From Convivina intestini (lineage in GTDB: Bacteria; Bacillota; Bacilli; Lactobacillales; Lactobacillaceae), in the NCBI RefSeq assembly GCF_003096575.1, contig NZ_QEKT01000006.1, positions 26,918 to 90,917 of the forward strand: a DNA stretch of 64,000 bases. The letters run 5' to 3'. Every line of letters starts with the position of its first letter. Position 1 is the first letter of the stretch. Positions 25,094-34,400 of the stretch are shown here, piece after piece. The notes beneath the pieces were generated by a model, which saw only the letters and a list, made by a program, of their open reading frames with translations, searched no databases and was not told the DNA's origin. The position numbers and the translations under genes were made by a program.

Positions 25094-25459
25094 TTACTTC
25101 AAAGTAACTGAAGCACCAGTTGCTTCCAAAGCTTCCTTCAATTCGTTAGCTTCGTCTTCTGAAAGACCTTCCTTAATAACTGATGGTGCACCATCAACAA
25201 GGTCCTTAGCTTCCTTCAAGCCCAAGCCAGTTGCTTCACGAACAGCCTTGATGACCTTAACCTTAGCAGTACCTGCTGAAGTCAATTCAACATCAAATGA
25301 GCTCTTAGCAGCAGCGCCGCCATCAGCAGCACCTGCAGCTGCAACTGGAGCTGCAGCAGAAACGTCAAATTCTTCTTCGATAGCTGAAACCAAGTCAGCC
25401 AAATCCAAGATGGTTGCATCCTTCAATGATGCGATAATCGCGTCTTTATCAAAAGCCAT
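25094..25459 (-). CDS. rplL: 50S ribosomal protein L7/L12
   Basis: 121-residue stalk protein that recruits translational GTPases. Acidic N-terminal dimerisation region, Ala/Gly hinge ([18 protein letters not shown]) and C-terminal domain [25 protein letters not shown]...[15 protein letters not shown]. Directly downstream of rplJ. Confidence 0.98.
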   Translation of the reverse strand: MAFDKDAIIASLKDATILDLADLVSAIEEEFDVSAAAPVAAAGAADGGAAAKSSFDVELTSAGTAKVKVIKAVREATGLGLKEAKDLVDGAPSVIKEGLSEDEANELKEALEATGASVTLK

Positions 25460-25501
25460 GATTAAATTCCTCCAAATATTATTCTTTTTACTAGTTTGTT
25501 A

Positions 25502-26023
25502 TTATTCAGCAGCTGCTGTTCCTTCGGACTCAGCTTCCTTCTTTTCTTGCAATGCCTTAACAGCATAAGCAAAGGTACGGATTGGGTACTGGAACTCGGC
25601 CATCAACTGACCCAGCAAACCATCGTGAGATGGCAATGAAGCATACTTGTTGATGTCTTCCAAATTGGCAATGTTACCATCAACAACACCACCCTTGATT
25701 TCAAGAGTTGCGTTTTCATCAGCAAACTTCTTCAAAATACGGGCAGGTGCCACAGCATCATCGTTTGAAAAAGCAACAGCAGATGGACCAGCAAACAAAT
25801 CATTTAGTTCTGGGTAACCAGCTTTTTCAGCGGCACGAACCAAAATCTTGTTCTTGATAACCTCTAAGGTAACACCTTCTTGACGTAGTTGGTGACGCAA
25901 ATCAGTTGATTCAGCCACAGTCAAACCACGAGCATCGACAACCACAGCTGAAGTAGCGGCGTTAAACTGCTCAACAACTTCTTCAACCTTCTTGGCCTTA
26001 AGTGCAATCGTTTGTTCACTCAT
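25502..26023 (-). CDS. rplJ: 50S ribosomal protein L10
   Basis: 173-residue stalk base protein anchoring L7/L12 dimers to 23S rRNA. ATG 26023 (MSEQTIALKAKKVEEV) follows AAGGAG; the longer ORF extends into the L10 leader. The C-terminal helix for L12 binding and an acidic tail are present. Controlled by its own leader. Confidence 0.97.
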   Translation of the reverse strand: MSEQTIALKAKKVEEVVEQFNAATSAVVVDARGLTVAESTDLRHQLRQEGVTLEVIKNKILVRAAEKAGYPELNDLFAGPSAVAFSNDDAVAPARILKKFADENATLEIKGGVVDGNIANLEDINKYASLPSHDGLLGQLMAEFQYPIRTFAYAVKALQEKKEAESEGTAAAE

Positions 26024-26044
26024 TGTGATTAATTCTCCTTCCTT

Positions 26045-26170
26045 TGAATTTTTTGCAAAAGAAATCCCGCACGCCAAGAAGACATGCGGGCAAAGTTAAA
26101 AATCAACTTCCTCGGCAGGAAATTAAGGTGCAAGCACCACCTGAGTCTTAGGCAAAATGGGTTCAATTAC
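26045..26170 (-). promoter_or_regulatory. L10 leader RNA (autoregulatory)
   Basis: Between rplA and rplJ the reverse strand carries TGCCTAAGACTCAGGTGG, TGCACCTTAATTTCCTGCCG and a GAGGAAGTTG loop, typical of the L10-binding leader with a kink-turn. A terminator hairpin follows: CCCGCA (reverse of 26085-26090) with TGCGGG (reverse of 26066-26071), then a T-rich tail. L10(L12)4 binding is expected to lower rplJL expression. Confidence 0.75.
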
Positions 26171-26177
26171 TTTTTAA

Positions 26178-26206
26178 ATTCTAACAATTAATAATTAATC
26201 TGTCAA
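26178..26206 (-). promoter_or_regulatory. Promoter of rplJL
   Basis: Reverse strand TTGACA (26201-26206), 17-base spacer, TAGAAT (26178-26183). The -35 box abuts the rplA stop. Confidence 0.85.
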
Positions 26207-26899
26207 TTAAAGACTAGCAACATCAACAGTCACAGCAGGACTCATAGTTGATGAAAGTGCTACGTTTTGGACATATGTTCCCTTAACGGCAGCAGGACGA
26301 GACTTCAAAACAGTGTTAGCAATAGTCTTAATGTTTTCAGCTAACTTTTGGTCATCAAAAGATACACGACCAACAGTAACAGAAACGTTTCCGTCACGAT
26401 CAGTACGGTATGTTACTTGACCACCCTTGGCATCAGACACAGCCTTAGTAACATCCATTGTCACTGTACCAGTCTTAGGGTTAGGCATCAAACCTTTAGG
26501 TCCCAAAGCACGACCAACACGACCAACCTGAGCCATCATGTCTGGTGTAGCAACGGCAACATCAAAGTCCAACCAACCGTCTTGGATACGTTGAACCAAG
26601 TCAGCAGCACCAACAACGTCAGCGCCAGCAGCTTCAGCTTCCTTTGCCTTATCACCTTGAGCAAAGACAACAACAGTCTTGTCCTTACCACTTCCATTAG
26701 GAAGCACTACGGCACCACGCAATTGTTGGTCAGCTTGACGAGTATCAACGTTCAAATTGAAAACTAATTCAACAGAACCATCGAACTTAGCATAGCTAAC
26801 GTCCTTCATTAAAGCAATCGCATCGTCGAGGCTGTATGTCTTTTCGGCATCAACCTTGGCAGCAGCTTCTAAATACTTCTTACCATGTTTTTGTGTCAT
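26207..26899 (-). CDS. rplA: 50S ribosomal protein L1
   Basis: 230-residue L1-stalk protein. [11 protein letters not shown] start, [12 protein letters not shown], and the conserved [19 protein letters not shown] loop that binds 23S rRNA (and its own mRNA as a repressor). The start overlaps the rplK stop (TAATG), so the two are translationally coupled. Confidence 0.98.
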   Translation of the reverse strand: MTQKHGKKYLEAAAKVDAEKTYSLDDAIALMKDVSYAKFDGSVELVFNLNVDTRQADQQLRGAVVLPNGSGKDKTVVVFAQGDKAKEAEAAGADVVGAADLVQRIQDGWLDFDVAVATPDMMAQVGRVGRALGPKGLMPNPKTGTVTMDVTKAVSDAKGGQVTYRTDRDGNVSVTVGRVSFDDQKLAENIKTIANTVLKSRPAAVKGTYVQNVALSSTMSPAVTVDVASL

Positions 26900-27363
26900 T
26901 ATTCTGCGTCCTCCTTGATTGCTGTACCATCAACAGTCAAGTCAACACCATCAACAGTAACACCCATTGAGCGTGCTGTTCCTTCAATCATCCGCATTGC
27001 TGCAGTGATATCATTGGCGTTCAAATCGTCCATCTTATTTTCAGCAATGGCACGGATTTGGTCAAGAGTAACGTTACCAGCCTTCTTGGTGTTAGGTTCA
27101 CCAGAACCCTTACCAACAATCTTACGCAACTGGTCAGCTGCTGGTGGTGTCTTAGTAACGAATTCAAATGAACGGTCATCAAAGACAGAGATTTCAACCG
27201 GGATCATTGATCCCGCTTGATCAGCTGTACGCGCGTTAAATTCCTTTGTGAATTGCGCGATGTTAATACCGGCCTGTCCAAGCGCTGGTCCAACTGGTGG
27301 AGCTGGCGTTGCTTTGGCGGCGGCAATTTGTAGCTTAACTACATTTACGACTTTTTTAGCCAC
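26899..27363 (-). CDS. rplK: 50S ribosomal protein L11 with extended C-terminus
   Basis: 154-residue L11 of the GTPase-associated centre. N-terminal [29 protein letters not shown] and the rRNA-binding C-terminal domain are standard, but after the usual end near [10 protein letters not shown] the protein continues about 12 residues ([15 protein letters not shown]), giving 154 instead of about 141. Start is GTG at 27363 with GAGGAGG upstream. Confidence 0.96.
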   Translation of the reverse strand: MAKKVVNVVKLQIAAAKATPAPPVGPALGQAGINIAQFTKEFNARTADQAGSMIPVEISVFDDRSFEFVTKTPPAADQLRKIVGKGSGEPNTKKAGNVTLDQIRAIAENKMDDLNANDITAAMRMIEGTARSMGVTVDGVDLTVDGTAIKEDAE

Positions 27364-27438
27364 GATTATTTCCTCCTCGTGTTGTGGTAAAGCGCAGCTT
27401 CAGTGCTGCTTCCACGCATGTCTTTGACATGCCTATTC

Positions 27439-27468
27439 AGTATACCAAATAAAAAGGATAATTACCAA
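27439..27468 (-). promoter_or_regulatory. Promoter of rplKA
   Basis: Reverse strand TTGGTA (27463-27468), 18-base spacer, TATACT (27439-27444). The -35 box sits inside the nusG terminator hairpin. The short leader contains GCATGTC/GACATGC and GCAGC/GCTGC hairpins that may be the L1 autoregulation site. Confidence 0.6.
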
Positions 27469-27486
27469 GTAATTATCCTTTTTATT
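27450..27486 (-). terminator. Terminator of nusG
   Basis: GGATAATTAC-TTG-GTAATTATCC hairpin followed by five T residues, right after the nusG stop. Confidence 0.85.
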
Positions 27487-27487
27487 A

Positions 27488-28060
27488 TTAAGCTAGGCTG
27501 GTATCAACATCATTAAAAGTCAATTCAGTTGGTGTTTCCCGGCCAAAGACTTCAACTGTCGCTTCAATAGTTTGTTTTTCAGGGTCAATTGCTGTAACAA
27601 CCCCTTCCATCCCATTAAATGGCCCAGTGATGATTTTAACTGTTTGGCCAACTTCTACGTCTAAGTCAATAACTTCTTTGGTAACCATCCCCATCCGACG
27701 CATCAATAGGTCAACTTCTTCAGGCAATAAAGAGTTGGGCTTTGAACCAGCTCCGTGCGATCCCAAGAAACCAGTTACACCTGGCGTGTTTCGCACAACA
27801 TACCATGCTTCATCGGTCATATTACCATCTTGAGGAGTAGCTATTTCAACTAAGACATATCCAGGGAAATCATTTTCAACAGTGGTTTTAACTTCACCAT
27901 CTTGCACAGTTGAAACTTCTTGCTCTGGTACCAAAATGCGGAAGATTTGTTCCGTCATTCCCATTGTCTGTGTTCGTGACTCCAAATTAGCCTTAACTTT
28001 ATGTTCGTAACCCGAATAGGTGTGGACAACAAACCATGCTTTTTCCATTTCTTCTGTCAT
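27488..28060 (-). CDS. nusG: Transcription elongation/antitermination factor NusG
   Basis: 190-residue RNA polymerase accessory factor: NGN domain (AWFVVHTYSGYEHKVKANL, FPGYVLVEI, WYVVRNTPGVTGFLG) and C-terminal KOW domain (VGQTVKIITGPFNGMEGVV). Start may be ATG 28060 or the ATG at codon 5; neither has a textbook ribosome site directly before it, although AGGAGG occurs further upstream. Separated from secE by a terminator-like hairpin. Confidence 0.96.
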   Translation of the reverse strand: MTEEMEKAWFVVHTYSGYEHKVKANLESRTQTMGMTEQIFRILVPEQEVSTVQDGEVKTTVENDFPGYVLVEIATPQDGNMTDEAWYVVRNTPGVTGFLGSHGAGSKPNSLLPEEVDLLMRRMGMVTKEVIDLDVEVGQTVKIITGPFNGMEGVVTAIDPEKQTIEATVEVFGRETPTELTFNDVDTSLA

Positions 28061-28102
28061 ATTACTAAGATGCTCCAGGCACCATAACCTCCTAAATGTA
28101 AA

Positions 28103-28127
28103 ATAAAAAAGAGCTCCAAGAGCCCTT
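28103..28127 (-). terminator. Terminator between secE and nusG
   Basis: Reverse strand AGGGCTC-TTG-GAGCTCT hairpin (one G-U pair) and a T run, inside what is usually one transcription unit. Confidence 0.65.
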
Positions 28128-28157
28128 TGCGCTACTAGTAGTATACTACAGATACTT

Positions 28158-28334
28158 TTAGTGTGCTAGCAACAAGTTAACTAACTGCTGTAAAATCCAA
28201 TCTGAGCTACCGACCACAATTGCGAAGAAAGCAGACACAGCTAAAACAGCAACTGTCTCTTTACTGGTTTGTTCGCCAGTTAACCAAGTAACTTTATGCA
28301 TTTCAGCGGCAACATTTTTAAAATATGTAATCAT
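28158..28334 (-). CDS. secE: Preprotein translocase subunit SecE
   Basis: 58-residue single-span SecE: short amphipathic helix with the conserved EMHKVTWLTGEQTSKET, then one membrane segment. Clamps SecY in the translocon. ATG 28334 gives the normal short Gram-positive form. Follows rpmG by about 15 bases. Confidence 0.95.
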   Translation of the reverse strand: MITYFKNVAAEMHKVTWLTGEQTSKETVAVLAVSAFFAIVVGSSDWILQQLVNLLLAH

Positions 28335-28348
28335 AAGATTTTTTACCT

Positions 28349-28498
28349 TTACTTCGTTTGCTGATGAATTGTGTGCTTTCCACAATGGGGACAAAACTTT
28401 TTAACAGTCAATCTTTCAGTACGATCTTTTGACAAAACTACGGTGTAATTACGCGAACCGCAAACTGTGCAGGCTAAAGAGCCCTTTGAACTTGGCAT
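28349..28498 (-). CDS. rpmG: 50S ribosomal protein L33, zinc-binding form
   Basis: 49 residues; keeps both CxxC pairs (CTVCGSRNY and CPHCGKHT), so it is the zinc-containing C+ form. ATG 28498 follows GGAGGG. Located just before secE, the normal place for rpmG. Confidence 0.95.
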   Translation of the reverse strand: MPSSKGSLACTVCGSRNYTVVLSKDRTERLTVKKFCPHCGKHTIHQQTK

Positions 28499-28548
28499 AC
28501 TAACGCCCTCCACTTTGCTTTCAATTCTAACACCTGCAGCCTTGCAGT

Positions 28549-29094
28549 TCAAATCACCGCTTGAATCGCTCGTTTAAAACGATACTGCATTTGATCAAAG
28601 CTACGTCGGTTAATCTCAGTCCCCTGATAAGATTGAGCGCCAACTAACTGACGAACAACTTTACAAAAATCCTCAGTCTGGGCAAAACTAACGCTTGAAA
28701 GAGCTTCTTTTAACAGCGAAATCTGTTCAGGATTATAGGTATCATTCCCTTTCTCTAAGCCCTCTAATTCAGCTTGATCCTGACTATACAAGGCCCGTTC
28801 GAATTGATTTTTAGCCGTGTAGTGGCTTCTAATTAAATCGGTTGCTCGATTTTGTAAAGCAGAGGCATAATACGTCGAAAATTTAGCTCGATTACGCTCC
28901 ATGTTATAACGCTTGATACAACGTAATAGGACTTCCAATGCGTCTGAATACCAATCATCTGGACTAACCCGAGCACTAATTTTTTGGTGATGCACTTGGT
29001 AAATTAGTCCTTTCAAACGACTAATCAATACCGGATAAGCACAATCATGTCCTTTTTTAGCAGCATACACAACTGCTCGTAATTCATCTTTCAT
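28549..29094 (-). CDS. SigH/ComX-like alternative sigma factor
   Basis: 181-residue sigma-70 family protein. Region 2-like segment SDALEVLLRCIKRYNMERNRAKFSTYYASALQNRATDLIR, and a C-terminal region-4-like segment (TEINRRSFDQMQYRFKRA). The position between rlmB and rpmG equals that of sigH in Bacillus. Homologues direct competence genes in several lactic acid bacteria; divergence is high, so the regulon is unknown. ATG 29094 has GGGGAAAG directly upstream and is preferred to the TTG at 29106. Confidence 0.78.
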   Translation of the reverse strand: MKDELRAVVYAAKKGHDCAYPVLISRLKGLIYQVHHQKISARVSPDDWYSDALEVLLRCIKRYNMERNRAKFSTYYASALQNRATDLIRSHYTAKNQFERALYSQDQAELEGLEKGNDTYNPEQISLLKEALSSVSFAQTEDFCKVVRQLVGAQSYQGTEINRRSFDQMQYRFKRAIQAVI

Positions 29095-29123
29095 CACTTT
29101 CCCCAATAGGCACCTTTCGGTGT

Positions 29124-29873
29124 TTATAGTGGGTGTCGTGAATTATATCCTTGATACACTAATAAACTAGTAGCCACACTGGCATTCAAACTCTGCACAT
29201 GTCCAACCATCGGAATAGTTAACATGCCATCCATTTTCTTCTTCAGAAGGGGAGAAATACCTTTTCCTTCATTACCAATCACTAGTGCTACTGGACCAGT
29301 AGCATCCCACTGACGGTAATCTTGTCCGGCCATGTCAGTTCCAAAAATCCATAGGCCACGTTTCTTAAGGTCATCAACCAGATTAACTAAATTACCAACC
29401 CGAACAACGGGCACATGTTCAATGGCCCCCGTGGAAGTTTTAGCAACGGTTGCTGTAAGTTGGACAGCCCGCCGTTTAGGAATGATGACACCATGGACAC
29501 CGGCCGCGTCTGCTGTTCTTAAAATCGATCCCAAATTATGAGGATCTTCAATTTCATCTAAAATCAAGAAGAAGGGATCTTCATTAAGTTGGACTGCCTT
29601 GGCAAACAAATCATCAAGTTGGGCATATTCAAAAGCGGCTAGGCTCAGTAAGACCCCTTGATGATTACCACCATCAGATAATTCATCTAATTTACTTTTG
29701 GGCACCTGTTGTACGATTAATTGCCGTTTTTTAGCTAATTTACGGACTTGTTGGGCCAAGGTCGGATTTAATCCAGTTTGCAACCAGACCTTGTTAATGG
29801 CCTGATCGCCCTGTAATGCCGCAATACTGGCATGATGTCCAAAAATAAAATCAGTTGAAGTTCCTTTACTCAT
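29124..29873 (-). CDS. rlmB: 23S rRNA (guanosine-2'-O)-methyltransferase RlmB
   Basis: 249-residue SpoU/TrmH (SPOUT) methyltransferase for G2251. N-terminal substrate domain (DFIFGHHASIAALQG), then the knot: LDEIEDPHNLGSILRTADAAGVHGVIIP, VALVIGNEGKGISPLL and IPMVGHVQSLNASVATSLL. ATG 29873 follows GGGGAGG and overlaps the mrnC stop by eight bases. Confidence 0.95.
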   Translation of the reverse strand: MSKGTSTDFIFGHHASIAALQGDQAINKVWLQTGLNPTLAQQVRKLAKKRQLIVQQVPKSKLDELSDGGNHQGVLLSLAAFEYAQLDDLFAKAVQLNEDPFFLILDEIEDPHNLGSILRTADAAGVHGVIIPKRRAVQLTATVAKTSTGAIEHVPVVRVGNLVNLVDDLKKRGLWIFGTDMAGQDYRQWDATGPVALVIGNEGKGISPLLKKKMDGMLTIPMVGHVQSLNASVATSLLVYQGYNSRHPL

Positions 29874-30276
29874 AACTAGCCTCCCCAGTTTCAACCTGAA
29901 TATAAATCCATTCCATCAATTCTTGCAAACGGTCTGACTGGTTAGATAAATACAAGTAACCGAACAAGGCTTCAATCCCAGTTGAAATCCGATAGGAAAC
30001 CACGTCGGTGTTTTTAGCCTTGGTATGTGATTTAGCATTACGACCGCGTTTAAAATATAGTAATTCTTGATCTTGGAGAATTTGCTGTTGATCCATTAAC
30101 TGGTATAAAGCAGCATGAGCCTTGGCAGAAACATAATGCCGACTGTGCCGTTGTAAGTCGTTGACCTTGGTCAAACCTAGTCCTAAAAGGTGCTGCCGGA
30201 CTGCTAGTTCATAGATTGCATCGCCAATATAAGCCAATGACAACCCGTTCATTTGTTCGTAATCTAAATTTTGCAT
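29866..30276 (-). CDS. mrnC: Mini-ribonuclease 3
   Basis: 136-residue RNase III catalytic domain without a dsRNA-binding domain; matures 23S rRNA ends. NGLSLAYIGDAIYELAVRQHLL holds the acidic catalytic site, followed by KRGRNAKSHTKAKNTDVVSYRISTGIEALFGYLYL. The family start fits ATG 30276 (MQNLDYEQMNG). No ribosome binding site precedes either this ATG or ATG 30294; a TATAAT box lies only seven bases upstream of 30276, suggesting a leaderless message. Confidence 0.92.
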   Translation of the reverse strand: MQNLDYEQMNGLSLAYIGDAIYELAVRQHLLGLGLTKVNDLQRHSRHYVSAKAHAALYQLMDQQQILQDQELLYFKRGRNAKSHTKAKNTDVVSYRISTGIEALFGYLYLSNQSDRLQELMEWIYIQVETGEASYE

Positions 30277-30283
30277 GTCTTTA

Positions 30284-30289
30284 ATTATA
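30284..30289 (-). promoter_or_regulatory. Putative -10 box giving a leaderless mrnC transcript
   Basis: Reverse-strand TATAAT centred about ten bases before the ATG at 30276. The -35 region is poor. Confidence 0.4.
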
Positions 30290-30409
30290 CGCATTCTGCA
30301 ATTAATTGCGTAACAAGTTATTAGTTTCCTTAAATGAACAAGTATTACTTTAAATTATTTTCACAAGATTAATAACAGTTTTGGCATGGACGCCCACTTT
30401 TGGGCATAG

Positions 30410-30868
30410 CTAACCTCTATTTATTAAAATTTTAGCTTTGAACCAATAATAAAATTGCACAAGAGAATATCCTAACAAAATAGCAAATACCATTTGAAAG
30501 GACACACTCATTAAACAAGTATCTGCCCAATATAATCGAAAAATGATAAATAATACACCGGTAAAAATTAATGATTGTAGCCATTTAGACCAAGTCGCGA
30601 CTTGATATTGGTAATTAGGCATTTGACGCGGAAAGCGACGGTAACGTAGTTGCGCTTCAATTGGTGTAAATAGCCACATGAAGTATAACCCCATCGTGAT
30701 TTGTCTGCCATCTAAGCGGTTTTCGTTCCAATAGCTCAACGGTTTCTGGTAAAAATAGGTCTCTATCATAAATACCATAATTAATGGCAGTAACGATATA
30801 ATCCAAACCTGCCATGGTTTTAGGTTCTTAATCCAAGCTATCCAATTTATCTTAGCTACTTCTCTCAT
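30410..30868 (-). CDS. Hypothetical membrane protein (paralogue of the next gene)
   Basis: 152 residues, about four membrane segments. Not recognised. It shares IxWIxWIKxLKxxQ at the N-terminus and a QLRYRRFP...QYQVATWSKWLQSLIFTGVLF core with the gene immediately upstream, so the pair arose by duplication. ATG 30868 with GGAGG ten bases before is preferred. The two are co-directional, 32 bases apart, and separate mrnC from rpoC. Function unknown. Confidence 0.7.
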   Translation of the reverse strand: MREVAKINWIAWIKNLKPWQVWIISLLPLIMVFMIETYFYQKPLSYWNENRLDGRQITMGLYFMWLFTPIEAQLRYRRFPRQMPNYQYQVATWSKWLQSLIFTGVLFIIFRLYWADTCLMSVSFQMVFAILLGYSLVQFYYWFKAKILINRG

Positions 30869-30900
30869 AACTAGTACCTCCAAATTGGTCAAAGACATTG

Positions 30901-31347
30901 TTATTCATCTTTTTTATTGATCACTCGGGCTAGTAACCACCGATGAAACCACATAGCTGCAAAGCCAATAATAGTTGCAAAGGCAATCTTAGATGATATA
31001 TCAGCCAAATACTGTGGTCGCCATATAAGCAGTGAAGCAACAAAAAATGCACCGGCAAAGAGCAAGGCCTGTCCCCACTGATACCAAGTCGTCACTTGAT
31101 ATTGAAATCGAGGTTTATTATACGGAAAAGCGCGGTAGGCCAATTGTTCCCCTGCTGGCGAGAAACTCCAGAGAAAATAAGTGGCTAATACAATCTGCTG
31201 CCAATTAAGTTGGCGATAATCACTGCTATTACCTTGAAACATTATCAATAATACAATCACTAGAAAAGTAACTGAAATCGCTAAAGCCTGCTGCCGTTTT
31301 AGTTTTTTAATCCAACCAATCCAACGAATAGTTACTATCTTATCCAT
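30901..31347 (-). CDS. Hypothetical membrane protein (paralogue of the previous gene)
   Basis: 148 residues, about four membrane segments, not recognised. The common core with its neighbour is YFLWSFSPAGEQLAYRAFP...FQYQVTTWYQWGQALLFAGAFF. GAGGTGGAGAG lies immediately before the ATG. No signal peptide cleavage site or known catalytic motif seen. Confidence 0.7.
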   Translation of the reverse strand: MDKIVTIRWIGWIKKLKRQQALAISVTFLVIVLLIMFQGNSSDYRQLNWQQIVLATYFLWSFSPAGEQLAYRAFPYNKPRFQYQVTTWYQWGQALLFAGAFFVASLLIWRPQYLADISSKIAFATIIGFAAMWFHRWLLARVINKKDE

Positions 31348-31396
31348 CTCTCCACCTCTTTTTCTTAAGTCTACTCTCCCCTAAAAAGAAGAACAA

Positions 31397-31426
31397 TAAA
31401 AAAATACCAGCTTGCGCTGGTATTTT
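31397..31426 (-). terminator. Terminator of the rpoBC operon
   Basis: AAATACCAGC-GCAA-GCTGGTATTT hairpin plus T run just after the rpoC stop. Confidence 0.9.
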
Positions 31427-31431
31427 CGAAC

Positions 31432-34400
31432 TTACTGATTAGAATCCATTGATTGGGCAACATCATCCAAACTAGGAATATCCTCAATGCCTTCTTCCTC
31501 TGGGTTGGCAACAACTTCACCAATCACCTTTGGCTTGATACGACGGTATTCAGACATACCAGTTCCGGCTGGGATAATCTTTCCAATAATAACGTTTTCC
31601 TTAAGTCCAACTAACGGATCGTTCTTTCCACGGATAGCTGCATCCGTCAAGACACGAGTTGTTTCCTGGAAGGAAGCCGCAGACAAGAATGAATTAGTTT
31701 CCAAGGCAGCCTTAGTAATTCCTAACAAGACTGGCCGAGCTGTAGCAGGTACTTTACCAGCAAGTAATGCTGGTTCGTTGGCCCGCTTAAAGTCAGCAAT
31801 ATCCATCAAAGTACCTGGCAACAAATCAGTTTGACCAGGATCCATGATGCGAATCTTACGCAACATTTGACGAATCATAACTTCGATATGCTTATCAGAA
31901 ACTTCAATTCCCTGTAAACGGTAAACTTTTTGGATTTCTGACAACATGTAAGACTCAGTTGTCAAAGTATCAGTTACAGCAAGCAATTCCTTAGGATCAA
32001 TTGGTCCTTCGTTGATTGCTTCCCCACGCTTGATTTGGTCCCCTTCACCAAAACGCATCCGAGCAGTCAATGGCAAAGTATAGGTACGAGTATCCGTTTC
32101 CCCTTCGATTGTGACTGACTTAATCCGTTCTGCAGGATTTTCTTCAATTGTGGTAATTTGTCCGGTAACTTCTGAAATTTCAGCACGTCCCTTAGGAATA
32201 CGTGCTTCAACAATTTCTTGCACACGAGGCAAACCTTGCGTGATATCGTTTCCACCGGCAACACCACCCGTGTGGAAGTTACGCATGGTTAGTTGGGTAC
32301 CAGGTTCTCCAATTGACTGAGCAGCGACTGTTCCAACGGCTTCTCCAACTTCGACTTCTTCACCAGTAGCCAAGTTACGACCGTAATCAAGAACAGAAAC
32401 ACCGTGTTCAGTTGTTGAAGTAAAGACAGAACGAATAGTTACTTCTTCAATGCCAGCATTCACAATATGACGAGCGGCATCTTCATGAATCATTTCGTTA
32501 CGAGCAACAATCTTTTCACCAGTTTCTGGGTCAAAGACAGACTTCATGGCATAACGACCAACAATTCGATCATACAAAGGCTCAACCACTGAATTGCCAT
32601 CCATAATGGCGCGAACAGCAACGCCACGGTCAGATCCGTTATCAAACTCACGTACAATAACATCTTGAGCCACATCAACCAAACGACGAGTTAAGTAACC
32701 TGAGTTGGCTGTCTTTAAGGCCGTATCAGACATTCCCTTACGAGCACCGTGGGTTGAGATAAACATTTCCATAACAGTCAAACCATCACGGAAGTTAGAG
32801 GTAACTGGCAATTCGATAATCTTACCACCAGGTCCAGCCATCAAACCACGCATTCCAGCCAACTGCACGAAGTTAGAGATGTTACCACGAGCACCAGAGT
32901 CCTGCATCATAAAGATTGGGTTAGTTGGATCAAAGGTCTCAATCAATTCGTCTTGAATGATGTCCTTAGCCTTACTCCAAATATCAATGACCCGCTGATA
33001 ACGCTCAGCATCGGTAATCAAACCGCGACGGAACTGCTTAGTCACTGTGGCAACTTGATTATGGGCATCCTCTAAGATTTGTGGCTTATCGGCTAGCTCG
33101 GTAACATCCGTCATAGCCACAGTCAAACCAGACTTAGTTGAAATATCATAACCCAAGTCCTTCATCCGATCCAACAATAGGGATGTTTCAGTCACCTTAT
33201 AACGCTTATATACTTCAGCGATAATATCGGACAAGAACCCTTTTCTAAATGGTGCTACAATTTCACGATCTTTAAGGTATTCATGAATGTCTTCTCCTGG
33301 CTCCATAAAGAAGTCATCGGAGATACCCTTAAAGTTATCATCTGAAGGTTCGTTAATATATGGGAAATCACTTGGCAAAATCTCGTTAAAGAGTAATTTA
33401 CCAACTGCAGTTACCATAATCTTACCGCGTTGTTCTTCGGTAAATGGCTTGTCAGCCGGGAATGATGAAGTTTGAATTCCGACACGAGTATGGTAGTGAA
33501 CAATCTTGTTTTCATAAGCAAGGCGAGCTTCGTCAACCGAGCTAAAGATCATTCCTTCGCCTTCACGACCAGCTTCTTCAGTCGTTAGATAGTAGTTTCC
33601 AATAACCATATCCTGAGATGGGGCCACGATTGGCTTTCCATCCTTAGGCGCCAAAATGTGTCCGGCCGCCAACATGAGCAAGCGGGCTTCTGCTTGGGCC
33701 TCATCAGACAAAGGTACGTGAATAGCCATCTGATCACCATCGAAATCGGCGTTATAGGCCTCGGTAACCAATGGGTGCAGACGCATTGCCTTACCAGAAA
33801 CCAAGACTGGCTCAAAGGCCTGAATTCCCAAACGGTGAAGGGTAGGTGCTCGGTTTAGCAAAACCGGGTGTTCCTTGATGACGTCTTCTAAGACATCCAT
33901 CACATCTTCGTCAGCACGATCAATCTTACGCTTAGCCGACTTCACATTGCCAGCAAGCTTGCGCTTCGTCAATTCCTTCATGATGAAAGGACGGAATAAT
34001 TCAATCGCCATTGGACGAGGAAGTCCCATTTGGTTCATCTTCAAGAATGGTCCCACATCAATAACTGAACGACCAGAATAATCAACACGCTTACCCAGCA
34101 AGTTTTGACGGAAACGTCCTTGCTTTCCCTTCAGCATGTGTGAAAGAGACTTCAATGGACGATTTCCAGGTCCAGCAACTGGACGACCACGGCGCCCGTT
34201 ATCCATCAAGGCATCAACGGCTTCTTGCAACATCCGCTTTTCGTTTTGAACGATGATACCAGGAGCATTCAAGTCAAACAAACGCTTCAAACGGTTGTTT
34301 CGGTTAATTACTCGGCGGTACAAATCATTCAAATCAGAAGTCGCAAAACGACCACCTTCCAATTGAACCATTGGCCGTAAGTCAGGTGGAATAACTGGAA

